Source: Ignavibacteriaceae bacterium
GTDB lineage: Bacteria > Bacteroidota > Ignavibacteria > Ignavibacteriales > Ignavibacteriaceae
NCBI GenBank assembly: GCA_031292465.1
Contig: JARLHB010000385.1
Coordinates: 1-13,844 of the forward strand
Length of the DNA stretch: 13,844 bases
Direction of reading: 5' to 3'
Each line of letters opens with the position of its first letter. Position 1 is the first letter of the stretch. Position numbers and translations under genes: made by a program. This document shows, one piece after another, positions 1 to 8,206 of the stretch. A model generated the notes under the pieces. The model was not told where the DNA came from. It made no database searches and saw only the letters and a list, made by a program, of their open reading frames with translations.

Positions 1-1769
1 ACCAAATTATTTGCTTCTGTTTCTTCCTGTTTAAATGGATCAATCTTACCCAGATCTACCCATATATCGGGAGCAATTTCCCTTGAAAGCGCCGGCGGTT
101 CATGCGAGAGCCATTTGTCGCCGGGCTCGTAACGCCATACCCTTAGCCATTCATAATCAACATGATTTCCATACGTGTTCTTTGTAGAAATATAAAGCTT
201 CTCCCCGACGAAATACCAGCAGTAAAAGTAAGCTGCTGTTTTTTCGTTATCAGACAGAAACATTTTTCTAGTCTCAGTTATCTGTTTTACAGTCCATAAC
301 TCATCAGAGTCGACCTGCCAGAGCAAACATTCGTCATTAATATTTTTAAGCGGCTCATTTACCATTTCAAGCTTGCCGTCCCAAAATTCGCCATTACTTT
401 TTCTATAAACAGTAATGTTGTTGGGATATTTTTTTTGAAGCTTATCCAGGTATTCAGTAGTTCCGTCATTGCTCAAACCGTTAGTATGTAACAGCTCATT
501 TATTACCCCTCCGTTCTCAACCGACCATGCTGTATCATGTTTTAATTCCGCAACACCTTCCACTATATGCCAATGCCATTCAAAAGGCAGCTTTTTAAAA
601 ACCTCTATGTGATATTCTATAAAAGGCTTGCCGTTTAACACTATTGTAAAAAAATGGACGGGCAGTTTATTCTTGTTTGGCGGCTGAACACTTTCATCTT
701 TACCTGATAGTTTATCTATGCCGACTCCAAACGGCTTGCAAAGGGTTTCAATATATTTTGCCAAAAGCCGGTTTTTAAATTCATTTATTTCCAGTGCAGT
801 CTCTGAAAGGTTCTTTTCTTTTATTTTATCAAATACTTCATAAAATTTTTCTTTTGTATTCACCCAGTGTGAATGCTTGAAACCTTCAAGACAATGCGTA
901 TGCCGGTCGGTATCATTAATTATAATACCCGGAATTCCAAATCCGTTTGCAAACAAACTTGCATGAAGCCTTGTTGTAATAACAAGATCATATTGAGGAT
1001 ATGTGTCGAATAAATCCTGATAAAATGAAGAAAATATAATTTTGATAGGAACATTAAACTGCTTAAATAAATTCAAAAAATGGAAATATTCCGATTTATG
1101 ATGTGCTATTAATTCAATTTCATATTTCCCAAACAATTCAGACAGGAGTACAATGCTCATCTCATACATAGAAGCACTGCATGAATGATTCGGCACCCCG
1201 GTACCATGCGGAAGCTGGATGGAAAATGCAATCTTTTCAATTTTTTTATCTTCCGGAATTGATTTAACATTATTTACGGATAAAATAGCAGGACAATTAA
1301 TATATTTATACGACAAGCCCAGATCGTTAATAAGCTGGGGCCTTTTGTTAGTTCTGCCTGTAATTATTTTAGCATTTTTAAATATTGTAAGTTCAGGTTC
1401 TTCTTTAATATGGCTGTCGACATAATCATTTTCATACCCGGCACCTATAAGATAAACCCTGTCTGTAAGCTGGTTCTCAATAACCCAATTATATAAGTCT
1501 TTAATTTCAGTACCGGCAGAGAGCCCCGCAATAACCACAGCATCAATAAAGTCTTTGTATGCATTCAGGTCCCCTGCAGATACCATATTATGAATACCGG
1601 AAAATTTATTCTGAGGAAAGAAATCCTGATTAAAATTGTAGAATAAGAAATTAAGCTGAGTACCCGGGAAAAGGTTTTTCAATATTCTGATAACCCCGTC
1701 TCTTACAAAGTCATCCCCCGGATTCCAGAAGTTTGTTCCTGAAATAACTATATTTTTCACACCATTCAT
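1..1769 (-). CDS. Polysaccharide pyruvyl transferase / glycosyltransferase-like fusion (partial, C-terminus off window)
   Basis: I translated this frame by hand: it is open for 589 codons from ATG 1769 to the left edge, so the C-terminus is missing. Residues about 1-300 look like a polysaccharide pyruvyl transferase (CsaB/WcaK type). They open with a short beta strand and an asparagine/glycine loop (NIVISGTNFWNPGDD) and later carry the family's R-L-H motif (ITTRLHASLFANGFGIP, about 264-280). Residues about 369 to the edge form a second domain with a glycosyltransferase-like acidic motif (WQVDSDELW, 484-492) and a tryptophan/histidine-rich stretch (WHWHIVEG, 398-405). Family knowledge suggests addition of a pyruvate ketal or a related modification to a cell-surface glycan; the second domain's donor is unknown. 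It lies 14 bases after the upstream gene's stop. An in-frame ATG at 1778 is also possible, but a GAAAGA element is better spaced for 1769. It is probably the last gene of the operon visible here. Confidence 0.8.
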   Translation of the reverse strand, partial: MNGVKNIVISGTNFWNPGDDFVRDGVIRILKNLFPGTQLNFLFYNFNQDFFPQNKFSGIHNMVSAGDLNAYKDFIDAVVIAGLSAGTEIKDLYNWVIENQLTDRVYLIGAGYENDYVDSHIKEEPELTIFKNAKIITGRTNKRPQLINDLGLSYKYINCPAILSVNNVKSIPEDKKIEKIAFSIQLPHGTGVPNHSCSASMYEMSIVLLSELFGKYEIELIAHHKSEYFHFLNLFKQFNVPIKIIFSSFYQDLFDTYPQYDLVITTRLHASLFANGFGIPGIIINDTDRHTHCLEGFKHSHWVNTKEKFYEVFDKIKEKNLSETALEINEFKNRLLAKYIETLCKPFGVGIDKLSGKDESVQPPNKNKLPVHFFTIVLNGKPFIEYHIEVFKKLPFEWHWHIVEGVAELKHDTAWSVENGGVINELLHTNGLSNDGTTEYLDKLQKKYPNNITVYRKSNGEFWDGKLEMVNEPLKNINDECLLWQVDSDELWTVKQITETRKMFLSDNEKTAAYFYCWYFVGEKLYISTKNTYGNHVDYEWLRVWRYEPGDKWLSHEPPALSREIAPDIWVDLGKIDPFKQEETEANNL

Positions 1770-1783
1770 TCTTAGCATTCTTT

Positions 1784-3280
1784 CTATTTTTTCCTAAATA
1801 TAATCCATGTATGCCAGGGATACAGGCCGTCGCTTTGTTCACCAATTTTTTTGTGGAATCTTCTTCCGCCTAAAGCGCCGTTTCCATCATCGATTCCAAC
1901 ATTATAAAGAATTGCCTGCCTGTTTCCCCATTCGCCTTTATGTATTGTTTCAATTCCATCAAATAATTGCTCTAATCCGTCGGGCAGAAATCTGTAGTAA
2001 TCATTAAATTCCGGCAAACCATGCCTGGGATTAAATGCACATGAAGAGTGTATTCCTATTCCGCCTTTTTTTAACACCCTTAGCATTTCTTTTGCAGCTA
2101 TCCAGGGCTTGGGAATATGCTCCAACACCTGATGAGAATAGACCAAATCAAACTCTTCCGAATTAATTTTATTTAAATTTTGTGCATCATATTCAGGATA
2201 TATTGCCTTACATATTTGAACGCCAGGCCACTTATTAATAAGCATCTCATCAATCGTGGGATTATTATCTATGCTTAACACTCTTTGGGCGGTGAAGGCA
2301 ATATTATCAATCCATTTATTAATAGTTTGCAGCATCATAGTTTGCGGAGTCCACAAACCTTTATCAGTAAACTTTTCAGAACTTACATCTGCTGCTTTTT
2401 GCAAAACCTGTGTTTGCACGGTTTTTTCCTCAGTTTGTTTATACTGTTCAAGCTGTTTTTTACATGCATTTATTTTTTCTGTCAAAATATCATCATAGAT
2501 TGGGCTAAAATATTCCAGCATAGCTTCGCAGGTTTTAATATAATTCCTGCATTGATACTCATTTGATTTTTGCGACCAAACGCCACCATCATGTATTCTA
2601 TAAGCCGCAGTATTTTCATTCAGATAGCCTGCATATCCAAAATTTGTCAACAGGCTAAATAAGAAAATATCCCCGTTTATAACTGAATAAAATTCTTCGG
2701 GAAATTCCCAAAGAAGTTCTTTTCTGAACATAACCGTATTCGAGGGAAGGCTGTATCCTGATATTATATCACTTTGCTCAAGATTTCTCTTACGTTCTTC
2801 AGGAACCCTGTCTTTCCTTATCAGGTTATCATTTTGATCTATAACTACACTGTTAGTAAAACATACAGTAGCCTGAGGGTTATCATTTAAAAAATTTATT
2901 TGTTTTTTTAGTTTATACTCATCTGTCCAGTAATCATCACCATCCAGTATAGCAATATATTCGCCCCGGCATTCGTTGTAAGTTGAAACCAGATTATTTA
3001 TTACCCCTAAATTTGTATTTCGAAACAACAATCTTATTTTATCAGGGAATTTTTTTTCATACTCTAACAGGATATTTCTTGTACCATCAGTAGATAAATC
3101 TTCACCAACTACAATTTCAAAATCAAAGTCACACTTTTGCATTAAAACACTATCAAGTGTTTTGGCAATATATTTTTCATGATTATAAGTTATAATCAAA
3201 GCACTAACTTTGGGTTTCCCTGCTGCAGGTGTTTCTGCAAATTTTGCCAGGTCTTCTATAATACTGCTTTTATTAAACAT
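1784..3280 (-). CDS. Bifunctional glycosyltransferase family 2 / SAM-dependent methyltransferase
   Basis: This is a 498-residue, two-domain cytoplasmic enzyme. Residues about 24-240 form a GT2 (GT-A fold) glycosyltransferase: the start strand SALIITYNHEKYI, the EDLSTDGT loop and the DxD-type metal/nucleotide-sugar motif DGDD at about 113-116. A hydrophilic linker with coiled-coil character (about 260-300) leads to a class I methyltransferase domain (about 300-498). There a strand reading VLSIDNNP stands at the SAM-binding site without the usual GxGxG, and VYSHQVLEHIPKP is the typical post-II motif. It probably transfers a sugar to a growing glycan and methylates that or a neighbouring residue; acceptor and donor cannot be told. 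ATG 3280 overlaps the upstream TGA by one base (TGATG), suggesting translational coupling. A TTG at 3283 would add one residue but is less likely. No strong ribosome binding site is visible. Confidence 0.85.
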   Translation of the reverse strand: MFNKSSIIEDLAKFAETPAAGKPKVSALIITYNHEKYIAKTLDSVLMQKCDFDFEIVVGEDLSTDGTRNILLEYEKKFPDKIRLLFRNTNLGVINNLVSTYNECRGEYIAILDGDDYWTDEYKLKKQINFLNDNPQATVCFTNSVVIDQNDNLIRKDRVPEERKRNLEQSDIISGYSLPSNTVMFRKELLWEFPEEFYSVINGDIFLFSLLTNFGYAGYLNENTAAYRIHDGGVWSQKSNEYQCRNYIKTCEAMLEYFSPIYDDILTEKINACKKQLEQYKQTEEKTVQTQVLQKAADVSSEKFTDKGLWTPQTMMLQTINKWIDNIAFTAQRVLSIDNNPTIDEMLINKWPGVQICKAIYPEYDAQNLNKINSEEFDLVYSHQVLEHIPKPWIAAKEMLRVLKKGGIGIHSSCAFNPRHGLPEFNDYYRFLPDGLEQLFDGIETIHKGEWGNRQAILYNVGIDDGNGALGGRRFHKKIGEQSDGLYPWHTWIIFRKK

Positions 3281-3942
3281 CAACTATTTCTGTTTGTATT
3301 TATTTCCTGAACCTTAAATGGTTTTGCAGGATTGCCAAAAACCGTTTCATTTGCCCTTACTTTTTTAAGAACCACACTGCCCGCACCTATCACAGCATTT
3401 TCTCCTACTTCAACATGCGGCAGGGTTACTGCATTACCGCCCATATATACAGATTTATAAAAATGATTATAACCATTAATACCGCAATTAGTGTTTATCT
3501 GGCACCAGTCCTCAATTATGCTGTCATGCCCGATTGTACTTTGTATATTTAGCGTAACAAAACTACCTAAGACTACATCACAGGAAATTGCAGTTTGCGG
3601 GCATACAACTATGCCTTTACCAAACTTTACATTCATGCCTATAACAGCAGACGGATGAATAATATTTGTAAATATTCCGCCTCTGTTAAGAATAAATGAT
3701 GAATATTTTTCTTTTTGTTTTGGTTCTCCCAAAGCACAAATAAATAAATCATTTTCTTCGGGGATATAGTTGTCTACATTTCCAATTATACTTCCATACC
3801 CTTCAAAATGTTCAAGTATATTGGGCCTGTCGTCCAGAAAGCCTTTAATATTCCAGTCATTATTGTATTCATTGCATTGAACTGCCCATGAGAAAATCTC
3901 TCTTCCAAAATTACCTGCGCCAATAATTACTAAGTGTTTCAT
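3280..3942 (-). CDS. NeuD/PglD/VioB-like sugar O- or N-acetyltransferase
   Basis: The 220-residue product has the normal length and layout of the NeuD/PglD family. Residues 1-75 are a Rossmann-like sugar-nucleotide-binding domain with GAGNFG (8-13). Residues about 95-205 are a left-handed beta helix of hexapeptide repeats (for example HPSAVIG, VVCPQTAIS, AVIGAGSVVLKKV) ending in the FGNPAKP signature. His139 in STIGHDS matches the catalytic histidine of PglD-type enzymes. Family members transfer acetyl from acetyl-CoA to the amino or hydroxyl group of a nucleotide-activated or free sugar. With the VioA-like aminotransferase two genes upstream, N-acetylation of a 4-amino-4,6-dideoxy sugar (VioB or PglD role) is plausible, but the substrate is inferred. 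It starts 21 bases after the methyltransferase stop, with GAGAGA upstream as a modest ribosome binding site. Confidence 0.88.
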   Translation of the reverse strand: MKHLVIIGAGNFGREIFSWAVQCNEYNNDWNIKGFLDDRPNILEHFEGYGSIIGNVDNYIPEENDLFICALGEPKQKEKYSSFILNRGGIFTNIIHPSAVIGMNVKFGKGIVVCPQTAISCDVVLGSFVTLNIQSTIGHDSIIEDWCQINTNCGINGYNHFYKSVYMGGNAVTLPHVEVGENAVIGAGSVVLKKVRANETVFGNPAKPFKVQEINTNRNS

Positions 3943-3963
3943 TAAAGAACTATTCTCTCATTA

Positions 3964-4695
3964 CTAATTATTCTTAATTGCAACAATAAGCCCTTCGCGG
4001 GCATTAACTCCATAAATATTTGGGTCTATATCCTTTAATATTGTTCCATGCTCAAAGTATGAAACATTAAACCCGGCTTCTTTTATATCATCAAATAATT
4101 GTATGCCAAACACTCTAACATGGTTGGACTGTCCATAATACAATTCTCTTAATTCATCAGTATTTATCATTGGATCTTCAAAATTTCTATATATTACAGG
4201 CGAATAAGGAGTTTGAAGTATCGCTATGCCGGAATTGATTAAAATTCTGTTAATTTCTTTAAGCGCCTTTTTGTAATCTATAATATGTTCGAGAATATGG
4301 TTCGCTATAAAGAGATTGAAATAATTATCCTGCGCATTAATATCTGTTAAATCTACTTTTTGAACGTTATAAGAAACATGGGCATATTTTTCCGGGAACA
4401 AATCTCCTGCAACTATATGGCTGGTTTTCTTTAATAGCCGTGAAATTAATGGAGCTTCAGGAGCTATATGCATTATTTTTGTTTCTGAATTAAGTGCATC
4501 AAAGACGCCTATTTTATTTAAATAAAGCCACAAGTGCCTGTCCCTGTCTGTTGATCTGCAATTTGGGCAATAAAAATTTATTATATCACTCCCGATACAT
4601 TTAAGCAGGTCGATAAAAGGATAATCCTTTGCAGCTTCCCACGGTAAAAAACTCTTTACATTTGATCCACACAGACAACAGTACTTTTCCTGCAT
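3964..4695 (-). CDS. SAM-dependent methyltransferase with N-terminal zinc ribbon
   Basis: The protein has 243 residues. The N-terminus carries two CxxC pairs (C6/C9 and C43/C46) that probably bind one zinc ion, the second followed by the RSTDRDRH stretch seen in glycan-cluster methyltransferases. From about residue 72 it is a class I methyltransferase: MHIAPE, then VAGDLFPEKY, VDLTDIN, and the HILEHI motif at 133-138, followed by RILINSGIAILQTPYSP. Methylation of a sugar or another small substrate of the surrounding pathway is likely; the acceptor cannot be read from sequence. ATG 4695 overlaps the TAA of the upstream aminotransferase by one base (TAATG), and AGGAGAGAT lies at good spacing before it. 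Translation is therefore both coupled and independently primed. Confidence 0.85.
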   Translation of the reverse strand: MQEKYCCLCGSNVKSFLPWEAAKDYPFIDLLKCIGSDIINFYCPNCRSTDRDRHLWLYLNKIGVFDALNSETKIMHIAPEAPLISRLLKKTSHIVAGDLFPEKYAHVSYNVQKVDLTDINAQDNYFNLFIANHILEHIIDYKKALKEINRILINSGIAILQTPYSPVIYRNFEDPMINTDELRELYYGQSNHVRVFGIQLFDDIKEAGFNVSYFEHGTILKDIDPNIYGVNAREGLIVAIKNN

Positions 4696-5939
4696 TAATC
4701 TCTCCTGAGTATATCAATAATTTTTTGTTGATCATTTTGTAATAGCCCGGGATAAATGGGAATACACAGGACTTCTTTTGCTATCTTTTCTGCTGTTTTC
4801 AAATTTCCTTTTGCAGATGATTCCAATTGTTTATAAGTCGGGAACTGGCTTATTAAAGGGTAGAAATATCTGCGGGCGTAAATATTATTTTCTTTGAATT
4901 TATTGTATACCGCGTCCCTGTCCAGTCCGTATTTTCGTTGATCGATGAAAATGGGGAAATACGAATAATTATGAGTTACTTCTTTCATATTTTCAAGAAA
5001 CCGGATTCCATCAACATTGCTTAATTCTATTTTATATGTGTCTGCAATTTGTTTTCTTTCAGCTAAATATTGATCAACATATTTAAGTTGAAGCAAACCC
5101 ATCGCTGCCTGGAATTCACTCATCTTCGCATTTATCCCGGGACCAACTACTGTAACTTCATCTGCGAAACCGAAGTTCTTTAAAAAATCAATCCTTTTCT
5201 TAGTCTTTTCATCATTACAGATTATTGCTCCCCCTTCAAAGGTTGTAAATACTTTTGTGGCATGAAAACTAAGAATAGATAAATCACCAAAGTTTAAAAC
5301 TGATGTATCCTTCAGTTTAACATTAAAGGCATGGCATGCATCATAAATAATTTTAAGGCCGTAAGTATCGGAGATTTGCTGAATTTTGTTTACATCACAA
5401 GGATTCCCGTACACATGAACCGGAAGGACTGCTGTTGTTTTAGGAGTAATAGCTGCTTCAATTTTATTCGCATCTAAGTTACAGTAAACAGGGTCTATAT
5501 CTACAAATACCGGTTTTATTCCGTTCCAGTTAAGAGCATGAGTTGTTGCAACAAAACTATAAGGAGTAGTTATCACTTCTCCTGTTATTCTGAGTGCCTG
5601 TAAAGCAGTTATAAGAGCTAAAGTGCCATTTGAAAATAATGAGACATATTTTACCCCGAGGTATTCTGATAATTCCTTCTCTAATAGCTGATGATATTTA
5701 CCATTATTAGTTAAAATCTTACTTTGCCAGATATCCTCTAAGTAATGAACAAATTCATTAAGCGGAGGTAAACCTGGCTGGGTTACATATATTCTTTTAT
5801 GCTCATCTTCAGGCGCAAAAGCCTCAATATTAGCCGGATATAAATGTTTAGCGCCGGCTGCTATTGCATCAATATTTTGACGCTCTTTTATCACAAAAGC
5901 TCCTATATCTATTTCAAAAGCTTTTGACGCTAAAATCAT
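4695..5939 (-). CDS. DegT/DnrJ/EryC1/StrS-family PLP sugar aminotransferase (VioA-like)
   Basis: A sugar aminotransferase of the aspartate aminotransferase fold. The core begins at about residue 50 (YVTQPGLPPLNEF, then LTNNG). It shows the family's NGTLAL phosphate-binding stretch, the PLP-contacting Asp200 in IYDACHAF and the Schiff-base Lys229 in SFHATKVFTTFEGG. The wording of the core resembles VioA, which makes dTDP-4-amino-4,6-dideoxyglucose from the 4-keto sugar with glutamate as donor; related 3- or 4-aminotransferases cannot be excluded. About 48 residues precede the usual N-terminus. ATG 5939 has a poor ribosome binding site, whereas in-frame GTG 5894 is preceded by AGGAG at five bases and would give a 399-residue protein. 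No standard start lies closer to the core, so at least about 33 extra residues seem real. It heads the tightly packed sugar operon. Confidence 0.92.
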   Translation of the reverse strand: MILASKAFEIDIGAFVIKERQNIDAIAAGAKHLYPANIEAFAPEDEHKRIYVTQPGLPPLNEFVHYLEDIWQSKILTNNGKYHQLLEKELSEYLGVKYVSLFSNGTLALITALQALRITGEVITTPYSFVATTHALNWNGIKPVFVDIDPVYCNLDANKIEAAITPKTTAVLPVHVYGNPCDVNKIQQISDTYGLKIIYDACHAFNVKLKDTSVLNFGDLSILSFHATKVFTTFEGGAIICNDEKTKKRIDFLKNFGFADEVTVVGPGINAKMSEFQAAMGLLQLKYVDQYLAERKQIADTYKIELSNVDGIRFLENMKEVTHNYSYFPIFIDQRKYGLDRDAVYNKFKENNIYARRYFYPLISQFPTYKQLESSAKGNLKTAEKIAKEVLCIPIYPGLLQNDQQKIIDILRRD

Positions 5940-6002
5940 TCCAACAGGTTTTGTTTGGTTTTCGTATTTTTTGCAGGCAATATTAGATTAAATATATGTA
6001 GT

Positions 6003-6018
6003 TGGCTAATAATAGCCA
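6003..6018 (-). terminator. Small hairpin in the gap after the coiled-coil membrane protein gene
   Basis: TGGCTA and TAGCCA form a perfect six-base stem with a four-base loop, 19 bases past the stop of the minus-strand gene that ends at 6037. There is no clear T run after it on the minus strand, so it could be a weak terminator, an RNA-processing or stability element, or chance. If it does not terminate, the aminotransferase operon is read through from the upstream gene. Confidence 0.25.
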
Positions 6019-6036
6019 TCGAGAGGGAGGGAAATT

Positions 6037-7950
6037 TTAAGATTCCAATAGTACACTTAACTGCTTTGTTTCTTCCAGGACTTTTTTCTCAGCTTCTTCT
6101 TTATAAGCCTTTTCTTTGTCATCCCGCTCGGTTTTTAAATTGTTCATTTGCTTTTTATGCTCATCCATACTTTTATTGAAACGGTCTTCAAAATCTTTTA
6201 ATGTTTTTTCATAGTCTTTTTTGAAATAAGTTTTTTGATAATCTTTTTCGTTTTTTACTGCATTAATTGTTTGTAAAAGCCTTTGCCTTTGGTTACTACT
6301 CTCTAAAAGAGCCAGCCCTGAAGCTATAAGAGAAATTATTAATCCCACAAAAAAAGCTATTATTCCCCACTTAAATCCGGATATAATTATTGTAGACAAA
6401 ATACTATTCATTTTACCGGGATCATCAATATAACTATTAGAATATCCGGCACATCCACCCAATAAGAAAACTGTGAATGACAAAATAAAATTATACGTCA
6501 TTGCATTACGGAATGTTGACTTCGGGTTAAGGCTTTGAATATATTGAAGGTTCTGAATCCTTTCTTCAAGTATGGCTACATTATCAGCAGCCCTTTTTTC
6601 AATTATTTCCAGATTAGTTTCCAGTTTTTCTTTAAGCTTTACCTTTTGGTCCTCATAGTTTTTCGTCGCCATCTGCATTTCATTGTGCTTATCCTGAAGG
6701 CCTTTATCAAATGCGGATAGTCTTTCTTTAACAACTGAAAAATTCTTCTGTCTGACTACATCCATTACCCCTTCGATAATTTTGTTATATTTTTCTCTTA
6801 TTTTTGAACGGGATGCTAAAAAAGTCAGGCTTTTGGTATCAACATATGTATGAACAATTTTCTCAAGGAAATCTATATCCTGGATTATTCTTGAGGTATA
6901 GAGTTCGGTAAGATTTAAATCTTTAAATTCATTTAATTTGGTTCTGATGGCCTTAATATCTGTATCAACACTGTTTCTTACGTTATTAAAATATTCCGCA
7001 ATCATATCAATAGATGGAGCAAATTCCTGATGATAAAATAAGTTAAGTGTTACGGGAAATTTTATAAAATACTCAAACATTGCTGTATCATTAACTTCAA
7101 TTGCATATTCAAGCCGGGAAATATCATAAGTAAATAATTCGTTTATAAAGTCCGGCGGAATAATACCCTGGCTCAACTGTGCATCAATTAAAACATCGTA
7201 GAATCTTGCAGTAATTCCTACGGGTTTAAAGGTTGCAGCCTCGGAAAGCTTAACTTTTGCCTGTGCAAAATCCATTTCATTTAAATATATAAAAGCAGAG
7301 TATATATTAATTAAGTATGCTAATTCTTCTTTAAAATCGTTATTTAACTTCCCATCATTCAAAATGTCTTTGGAATTTTCCAAAAGTTCTATTGCCTTGC
7401 CGGGATTAAATATCGTTTTATCAAACCCTAAGATAATTGCCTGCAGTATCAATATTGGGAAAATCCCTCTGCCGGTAGATTTTTTTTCTGCTATATTCAA
7501 TGCAGATGCAGCAAAGTATTTTTTTTCTTCTTCGGATTTAATTACAATCCATTTGGTATAGAATTCTTTAAAAGTCTTATAGGAATTAGCACCTGTTGAT
7601 TGCGTTAATGCTTTAAAAATACTCTCGATATGCTGGACTAACGGAGACCTGATTATCCAAAATACAGGCGCCTGATCAAGCCTGATAAAGAAATCGTTTA
7701 TTTCATACGGCAGGCGAAAGCTGAAGAATCTTGAAGAGTCTTTTATACTTTTTAACAGCTCAATCTCTTTGGACAAATCAAATTGGAAAAACTCCCTTGA
7801 TAGGTTTTTAAACTTCGATACCTGCAGCATTGCAAGAGTGCTGTCATCGAATTCATTTTCATCTACTAAGATATTTTCCTGAGCCATTATTGTTTTAATT
7901 TTTAAAAATTGATCATTATTACTATTATCCAACACCTTAGGATTTTGCAA
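6037..7950 (-). CDS. Coiled-coil protein with helical N-terminus and a two-helix membrane hairpin, function unknown
   Basis: I do not recognise a named family. The first about 380 residues are alpha-helical and lack a signal peptide; residues about 180-245 look like TPR-type helical pairs (AIELLENSKDIL, AFIYLNEMDFAQAKVKLSEA). Residues about 385-475 form a charged coiled coil. Two hydrophobic stretches follow (about 484-504 and 516-548) joined by a short loop (SNSYIDDPGK), and residues about 552-635 are a second, lysine/glutamate-rich coiled coil. The likely topology is both long arms in the cytoplasm, anchored by a membrane hairpin. The longest start is TTG 7950, with AGGA nine bases upstream and in-frame stops just before it; ATG 7887 is the first ATG but has no visible ribosome binding site. 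It lies 98 bases upstream of the aminotransferase on the same strand and may be co-transcribed. A scaffold or stress/envelope role is only a guess. Confidence 0.8.
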   Translation of the reverse strand: MQNPKVLDNSNNDQFLKIKTIMAQENILVDENEFDDSTLAMLQVSKFKNLSREFFQFDLSKEIELLKSIKDSSRFFSFRLPYEINDFFIRLDQAPVFWIIRSPLVQHIESIFKALTQSTGANSYKTFKEFYTKWIVIKSEEEKKYFAASALNIAEKKSTGRGIFPILILQAIILGFDKTIFNPGKAIELLENSKDILNDGKLNNDFKEELAYLINIYSAFIYLNEMDFAQAKVKLSEAATFKPVGITARFYDVLIDAQLSQGIIPPDFINELFTYDISRLEYAIEVNDTAMFEYFIKFPVTLNLFYHQEFAPSIDMIAEYFNNVRNSVDTDIKAIRTKLNEFKDLNLTELYTSRIIQDIDFLEKIVHTYVDTKSLTFLASRSKIREKYNKIIEGVMDVVRQKNFSVVKERLSAFDKGLQDKHNEMQMATKNYEDQKVKLKEKLETNLEIIEKRAADNVAILEERIQNLQYIQSLNPKSTFRNAMTYNFILSFTVFLLGGCAGYSNSYIDDPGKMNSILSTIIISGFKWGIIAFFVGLIISLIASGLALLESSNQRQRLLQTINAVKNEKDYQKTYFKKDYEKTLKDFEDRFNKSMDEHKKQMNNLKTERDDKEKAYKEEAEKKVLEETKQLSVLLES

Positions 7951-8097
7951 GCGCTACTATCCTAAATCCATTATCGAACAAAATAGTTTGGATTTTAATA
8001 TAATATTGAAAAAACATTCTAAGCAGCTGTTTTTTTAGCTTAACTGGCTTTGCAAGGGTGAAAAATCAATTGAAATTCATCTCATATTTAACACCTA

Positions 8098-8117
8098 ACT
8101 TATAAGTATATATACTT
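8098..8117. promoter_or_regulatory. Overlapping AT-rich palindromes in the divergent intergenic region
   Basis: The 256-base gap between the coiled-coil gene (minus) and the DUF6132-like gene (plus) must hold two divergent promoters, but I could not assign -35/-10 boxes with confidence. At 8098-8107 is a perfect 10-base palindrome (ACTTATAAGT), and overlapping it at 8104-8117 a perfect 14-base palindrome (AAGTATATATACTT). They lie about 90 bases before the plus-strand start codon and could be an operator. In sequence this AT-rich they may also be accidental. Confidence 0.25.
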
Positions 8118-8206
8118 TTTCAATATCCTTCAAGTTTTTTTATGATATATGAATCCAATGCAAGCAATATTCATCAAATGTTCAATAATAATAACTACAG
8201 GTGGAA

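Noticed and set aside
1219..1425. Plus-strand ORF of 68 codons
   Set aside because: It lies antisense inside the pyruvyl transferase fusion, whose opposite-strand frame is open for 589 codons with clear motifs; no ribosome binding site or family signal.
2256..2566. Two overlapping plus-strand ORFs rich in Cys, Phe and Leu
   Set aside because: Antisense shadows of the GT2/methyltransferase gene; low-complexity hydrophobic composition typical of reversed AT-rich coding sequence.
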